A stretch of DNA of 64,000 nucleotides from Kibdelosporangium banguiense (GTDB taxonomy: Bacteria > Actinomycetota > Actinomycetes > Mycobacteriales > Pseudonocardiaceae): the NCBI RefSeq assembly GCF_017876405.1, contig NZ_JAGINW010000001.1, positions 9,871,203 to 9,935,202 on the forward strand, read 5' to 3'. This document shows, piece after piece, positions 60,586 to 64,000 of this stretch. The translations under genes and the position numbers were made by a program. Within the stretch, counting starts at the first letter, position 1, and each line of letters starts with the position of its first letter. The notes beneath the pieces were generated by a model. That model was not told the origin of the DNA and searched no databases. It saw only the letters and a program-made list of their open reading frames with translations.

Positions 60586-63500
60586 TCACTCCGCTCCGGG
60601 CTCGTCGGCGGTCGGCCCGGCACGCAGGAACGCGGCCAGTGCCGACGGGGTCGGGTTCGTGAACAGGTCGGCGAGCCGCAAGCCCGACGGCCGTCGTTCC
60701 TCGATCTGTTGCACCAGCTGCGCGGCCAGCAGCGAATGGCCGCCGTGGGCGAAGAAGTTGGTCTCCGCGTCGACGTCGTCCCGCTCGAGTTGCTCCCGCC
60801 ACAGCGCGATCAGCTCGATGACGAGGTCGTCGTCGGGTGGCGCGGCGATGGTGCGAAGTCCTGGTGTCGCGGCGAGTGCGCCGTAGTCGACTTTTTCGTT
60901 GTTGTTGCGGGCAAGCGCCGCGACGACATGAAAGTGGTTCGGCACCATCGACGGCGGTAGGTGGGCGCTCGCGTGCGTCCACAGCTCGTCGTGGGTGATC
61001 CCATCGCTCTCGGCGAACGCGACCAGAACCCGGTCCGCGCCCTCGCCGTCAACGGTCACCGCCGCGGCCCGGACGGCCGGATGTTCGGCGAGAACCGCCT
61101 CGATCTCACCGAGCTCGATTCGTACGCCGCGCAGCTTGACCTGTCGGTCGGCACGGCCGAGCAGCTCCACCGTGCCGTCGCTTCGCCACCGTGCGATGTC
61201 GCCCGTGCGGTAGAACCTGCCGTACTCGGTGTGTACGCCGAACCGTTCGGCCGTCAGGTCCGGCCGGGCCTGATATCCCTGTGCCACACCAGCACCCGCG
61301 ATGCACAACTCGCCACGGACGCCCACCGGCAGTGGCCGGCCGGCGGGGTCCGCGACGAACACATGGGTGCCCCGGATCGGCGTACCGACGTCCAGCGGGG
61401 CGGTTTCGTCCGCGCCGACCTCGCGGCAGGTGGCGTAAATCGTCGTCTCGGTGGGGCCGTAGCCGTTCCACACCCGAGCACCCGCACTGATCAGCCGCGC
61501 GGCCAGGTCCGGCGGTAGCGGCTCACCTCCGGACACCACCCGCAGCCCGGCGAGCCCGGTCGTGATCTCGTTGGTCACCAACCGCCACGTGGTCGGCGTG
61601 GCCTGGACGAACCGGATGCGGTGGCGGGACAACAGATCCAGCAGGATCTGGCCGTTCGAACGCGCCTCATCCGGGGCCACGACGAGCCGGCCGCCGGTGC
61701 TCAGCGCCAGCCAGAGGTCCATCGAGGACATGTCGAAGCCGAAGCCGGCCAGCCAAAGCGTCCCGTCGCCCGGACCGGCGCCGAGCATGTCCGCGAAATG
61801 GGCGACCACATTGGCCAGTCCGCCATGGGTCAGCCGGGCGCCCTTCGGCCGCCCGGTGGAACCGGAGGTGTACACGACCAGGGAACAGTCCCGCGCGGCC
61901 GGTTCGCTGTCCGTCCCGCCAGTGGCACCAGTCAACGGAATCTCGACCGTAGGAACGTCCGGCAGCACGGCGGCCCCACGTGGCGCCAGGACCGCGGCAC
62001 ATCCCGCGTCCGTGACCTGCCAGGCCAACCGAGCCACCGGGTAGACCGGATCCAGCGGCAGATATGCCGCGCCCGCCCGCAAGACGCCGAGAACCGCAGC
62101 GGCGAGGTCCGCTCCGCGCGGCGCGAAGACACCTACGACCGCACCTGGCCCGATCCCCTTGTCACGCAAGGCATCGCGTGTGGCGGCGGCTTGGTCCCAC
62201 AGCTGTTGATAGGTGACGGTGCGTGCGCCGTCTTCGACAGCCGCCGCGTCAGGATTCGCGCGAACGCGGTCCGCTACCGCGGTGAGCAAGTCGCTGGGCG
62301 TGCTCAGCGACGCGGTCGCGTTCGCCTTGCCGATCACCGCATGGTCTTCGTCAGTGAACAGCGGGACGTCACCGACCGGGAGGTCCGGGTCGGCGAGTAC
62401 CGCTGCCAAGATCGTCTCGTATCGCCGCAGCAACGCCGCGACATCCGCGACGGACAGGATCTCGTCGTAGTAGACCGCACGGATCGTGAGCTCCGCGGCC
62501 GACGACACCAGGAAGAACTCCAGGTCGAACTTGCTGTAGCCGTTCTCGACCAGCACCGGGCGAGTCGGCATGCCACCGAACGCACGCTCGCCGAGCCCGA
62601 TGTCGGGCACGTAGTTGAACACGTGCCGGAACACGGTGTTGCGCCAGGACGCACCGGGTGCGTTCAGCTCGTCCATGACCTGCTCCACCGGCGCGTCCGC
62701 ATGGGCGATCGCTTCGAAGAACACGTCACGGGTCAGCCGGACCAGGTCGCGAAAGCTCGCCGACGGCTCGACCCGGACCCGCAGCGGGACGACGTTGACG
62801 TGATAGCCGATCGCCGACCGGGCCTCGGCCGGCCGGACGTTGATCGGCGAACCGACCACGAGATCGGGGCCGGCGCCATGCCGGGCGAGCAGCAAGTAGT
62901 ACGCCGCGAGCAGCACCACCGCCTCGGGAGCGCGCAGTTGCGTGCGCACCTGGTCGAGCATTCCCCGAACGTCCGAGCTCATCGCGTACGAGATCCGGCC
63001 GCCGTGCAGGGTCGGCCTGGCCCGGTCAGGACCTCCGCAGGCCAGCTCCAGACCGCTGGGCTCGAAGCCTGCGAGGTGGTCGCGCCAGAACTCGATATCG
63101 GCCGCGGACGCCTGGGATGCGGGCACGATTTCGGCCTGCCCGCCGGGCATCGCGCGCCCGGCCACCAGCGCGTCGTAGGCCGCGGTGAGCTCGTCGATCA
63201 GCAGCGCGCCGGAGATGGTGTCGAACACCAGATGGTGCAGCACAAGACAAAGGACGTCGCCCTCGGGCCGTGGGCAGATTCCCGCGCGCAGCATGAGCCC
63301 GCCGTCGAACGGGAATGGACGGCGGATGAACTCCGCCAGGTCGTCCTCAAGCGCAGGGCCGCTCGTCGGCAGGATCTCGAGTTCCACGGCTACCGCCTCG
63401 GCGGCCAGCACTACTCGTTGCATGACCGCGTCTCGCGTGGGGAAGCCCGTGCGCAGCACGGGATGACGACGCACCGCGGCCGTGACGGCGGCGGTGATGG

Positions 63501-63636
63501 CCGTGCGGTCGATCCGGCCGTCGACCCGCAGCACCACCGGCAGGTTGTTGACGCCGCCCGGAACCAAGTCCTCCAGCAACCGCAGCGCCTGTTCCTTGCG
63601 CGTCGCCGCGCCGAACAGGCTTTCCACCGCTGTCAT
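60586..63636 (-). CDS. nonribosomal peptide synthetase, C-A-PCP single module
   Basis: The protein of about 1016 residues has a condensation domain (residues 1-430; active site HHLVFDTIS, with His-His and Asp present but Thr where Gly is usual), an adenylation domain (about 450-930; VVYTSGSTGRPKGA, GYGPTETT, YRTGDIARW, KLRGVRIELGEIE) and a PCP (FFAHGGHSLLAAQ near 965). No thioesterase is fused. My eye alignment to GrsA gives pocket residues D-M-M-Q-V-G-G-I-Y, nearer to glycine codes (DILQLGLIW) than to others I know, but this is weak. The C domain would accept the beta-ketoacyl chain from PKS module 6. An amide of that kind can cyclise to a tetramic acid. ATG 63636 follows a G-rich Shine-Dalgarno stretch. 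Confidence 0.92.
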   Translation of the reverse strand: MTAVESLFGAATRKEQALRLLEDLVPGGVNNLPVVLRVDGRIDRTAITAAVTAAVRRHPVLRTGFPTRDAVMQRVVLAAEAVAVELEILPTSGPALEDDLAEFIRRPFPFDGGLMLRAGICPRPEGDVLCLVLHHLVFDTISGALLIDELTAAYDALVAGRAMPGGQAEIVPASQASAADIEFWRDHLAGFEPSGLELACGGPDRARPTLHGGRISYAMSSDVRGMLDQVRTQLRAPEAVVLLAAYYLLLARHGAGPDLVVGSPINVRPAEARSAIGYHVNVVPLRVRVEPSASFRDLVRLTRDVFFEAIAHADAPVEQVMDELNAPGASWRNTVFRHVFNYVPDIGLGERAFGGMPTRPVLVENGYSKFDLEFFLVSSAAELTIRAVYYDEILSVADVAALLRRYETILAAVLADPDLPVGDVPLFTDEDHAVIGKANATASLSTPSDLLTAVADRVRANPDAAAVEDGARTVTYQQLWDQAAATRDALRDKGIGPGAVVGVFAPRGADLAAAVLGVLRAGAAYLPLDPVYPVARLAWQVTDAGCAAVLAPRGAAVLPDVPTVEIPLTGATGGTDSEPAARDCSLVVYTSGSTGRPKGARLTHGGLANVVAHFADMLGAGPGDGTLWLAGFGFDMSSMDLWLALSTGGRLVVAPDEARSNGQILLDLLSRHRIRFVQATPTTWRLVTNEITTGLAGLRVVSGGEPLPPDLAARLISAGARVWNGYGPTETTIYATCREVGADETAPLDVGTPIRGTHVFVADPAGRPLPVGVRGELCIAGAGVAQGYQARPDLTAERFGVHTEYGRFYRTGDIARWRSDGTVELLGRADRQVKLRGVRIELGEIEAVLAEHPAVRAAAVTVDGEGADRVLVAFAESDGITHDELWTHASAHLPPSMVPNHFHVVAALARNNNEKVDYGALAATPGLRTIAAPPDDDLVIELIALWREQLERDDVDAETNFFAHGGHSLLAAQLVQQIEERRPSGLRLADLFTNPTPSALAAFLRAGPTADEPGAE

Positions 63637-63669
63637 CCGATCCCCCACTTCCCTCCTCGGCCGGCCGGG

Positions 63670-64000
63670 TCAGCCGAGCAATCCGGCGATGGCCGCTGCG
63701 ACACCCTCGTGTCGCAACAGGTTGATGTGCTCGACGTCGAATGGCAGGCGCCGTGCGGCGTGCTCCGCTCCAGTGCCCGACCCCTCGGTCGCCGACGTCA
63801 CGGCGGTCGCCTTGGCCCAGCCGGGCACGGGATCGAGCTGTGCGGCGGCGACCACGAACGAGATGAACGAGCTCACCGTCGTGAACATCTCCTCCTGACC
63901 GGCGGGATTCAGCCCGACCCGGTCGAAGGCCAGCTGTCCGGACTCGCGGAAGATCTTCATCAGCCGGGGCCCGAACACGGCCAGGTCCGGGTCCTCGGCC
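63670..64000 (-). CDS. C-terminal part of a thioesterase-like protein (runs off the right edge)
   Basis: Only the last 110 or so residues are in the window; the frame is open through base 64000. The end, PFDVEHINLLRHEGVAAAI, resembles the terminal strand-His-helix of NRPS-type thioesterase domains, in which the His completes the catalytic triad. The preceding VFGPRLMKIFRESGQ could belong to the lid region. It lies 33 bases before the NRPS gene in the same operon. It could be the releasing or cyclising (Dieckmann-type) enzyme, or the end of another NRPS/PKS protein. Confidence 0.5.
   Translation of the reverse strand, partial: AEDPDLAVFGPRLMKIFRESGQLAFDRVGLNPAGQEEMFTTVSSFISFVVAAAQLDPVPGWAKATAVTSATEGSGTGAEHAARRLPFDVEHINLLRHEGVAAAIAGLLG

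Noticed and set aside
59120..60982. Longer dehydratase starting inside the NRPS gene
   Set aside because: The extra 130 residues are PCP-domain sequence in a wrong frame. The family start is at 60583 or 60589.

Overview
The window reads as high-GC actinomycete DNA. Overlapping ATGA/GTGA gene junctions, frequent GTG starts and protein families such as DUF6292, DUF3618 and ChaB point to Pseudonocardiales, in the Amycolatopsis/Kibdelosporangium range; the genus is an inference. Roughly the right 80% (about 13.1-64 kb) is one side of a large modular polyketide/nonribosomal peptide/deoxysugar cluster. The left 13 kb is chromosomal flank that has decayed next to the cluster.

Left flank. 0.1-4.1 kb holds intact small housekeeping or stress genes: a DUF6292-like protein, a HemK2-type methyltransferase with a CDGSH Fe-S protein, a haem-oxygenase-fold iron protein with a glutamate-cysteine ligase-like enzyme, and a ChaB-family protein. 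4.2-8.1 kb is a heptose-type sugar operon (HAD phosphatase, GT9, GT4, SIS isomerase, PfkB kinase) that has lost the C-terminal parts of two genes. From 8.0 to 13.1 kb lies a gene graveyard: fragments of a DUF3618 protein, a P450, a BNR sialidase, a frameshifted WD40 protein, a CHAT-domain protein and an integrase tail. An intact lipoprotein gene and an intact IS110-family element sit among them.

Biosynthetic cluster. A leftward operon (48.6 to 13.1 kb) encodes three modular PKS proteins, a type II thioesterase and a MycE/TylE-like sugar O-methyltransferase. The domain order is KSQ-AT-ACP loading; module 1 KS-AT-DH-KR-ACP; module 2 KS-AT-DH-KR-ACP; module 3 KS-AT-DH-ER-KR-ACP; module 4 KS-AT(methylmalonyl)-DH-ER-KR-ACP; module 5 KS-AT-DH-KR-ACP; module 6 KS-AT-inactive KR-ACP. 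No terminal thioesterase is fused. A divergent carbamoyltransferase gene (48.87-50.83 kb) shares the promoter region and ends at a strong bidirectional terminator. A second leftward operon, entering from beyond the right edge and ending at 50.89 kb, encodes a thioesterase-like C-terminus, a C-A-PCP NRPS, an NDP-hexose 2,3-dehydratase, a P450, a ferredoxin, a glycosyltransferase, a KASIII-like acyltransferase, an acyl-CoA-dehydrogenase-type flavoprotein, an amino-acid-AMP ligase of the prolyl type, and a pair of E1 alpha/beta thiamine-diphosphate subunits.

How they fit together (inference). Collinear reading gives an acetate-started 3-oxo-6-methyl-tetradeca-4,10,12-trienoyl thioester. Its diene and enone are separated by the four tether carbons needed for an intramolecular Diels-Alder reaction to a decalin. 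The C-A-PCP protein could amidate this chain, and Dieckmann closure would give a 3-acyl tetramic acid. The remaining genes would supply a pyrrole-2-carboxyl group (ligase plus flavoprotein), its transfer (KASIII-like), a two-carbon branched sugar (E1 pair), 2-deoxysugars (2,3-dehydratase), O-methylation and carbamoylation. This combination matches the kibdelomycin/amycolamicin type of gyrase inhibitor better than anything else I know. The halogenase, the carrier protein for proline and most sugar genes would have to lie beyond the right edge.
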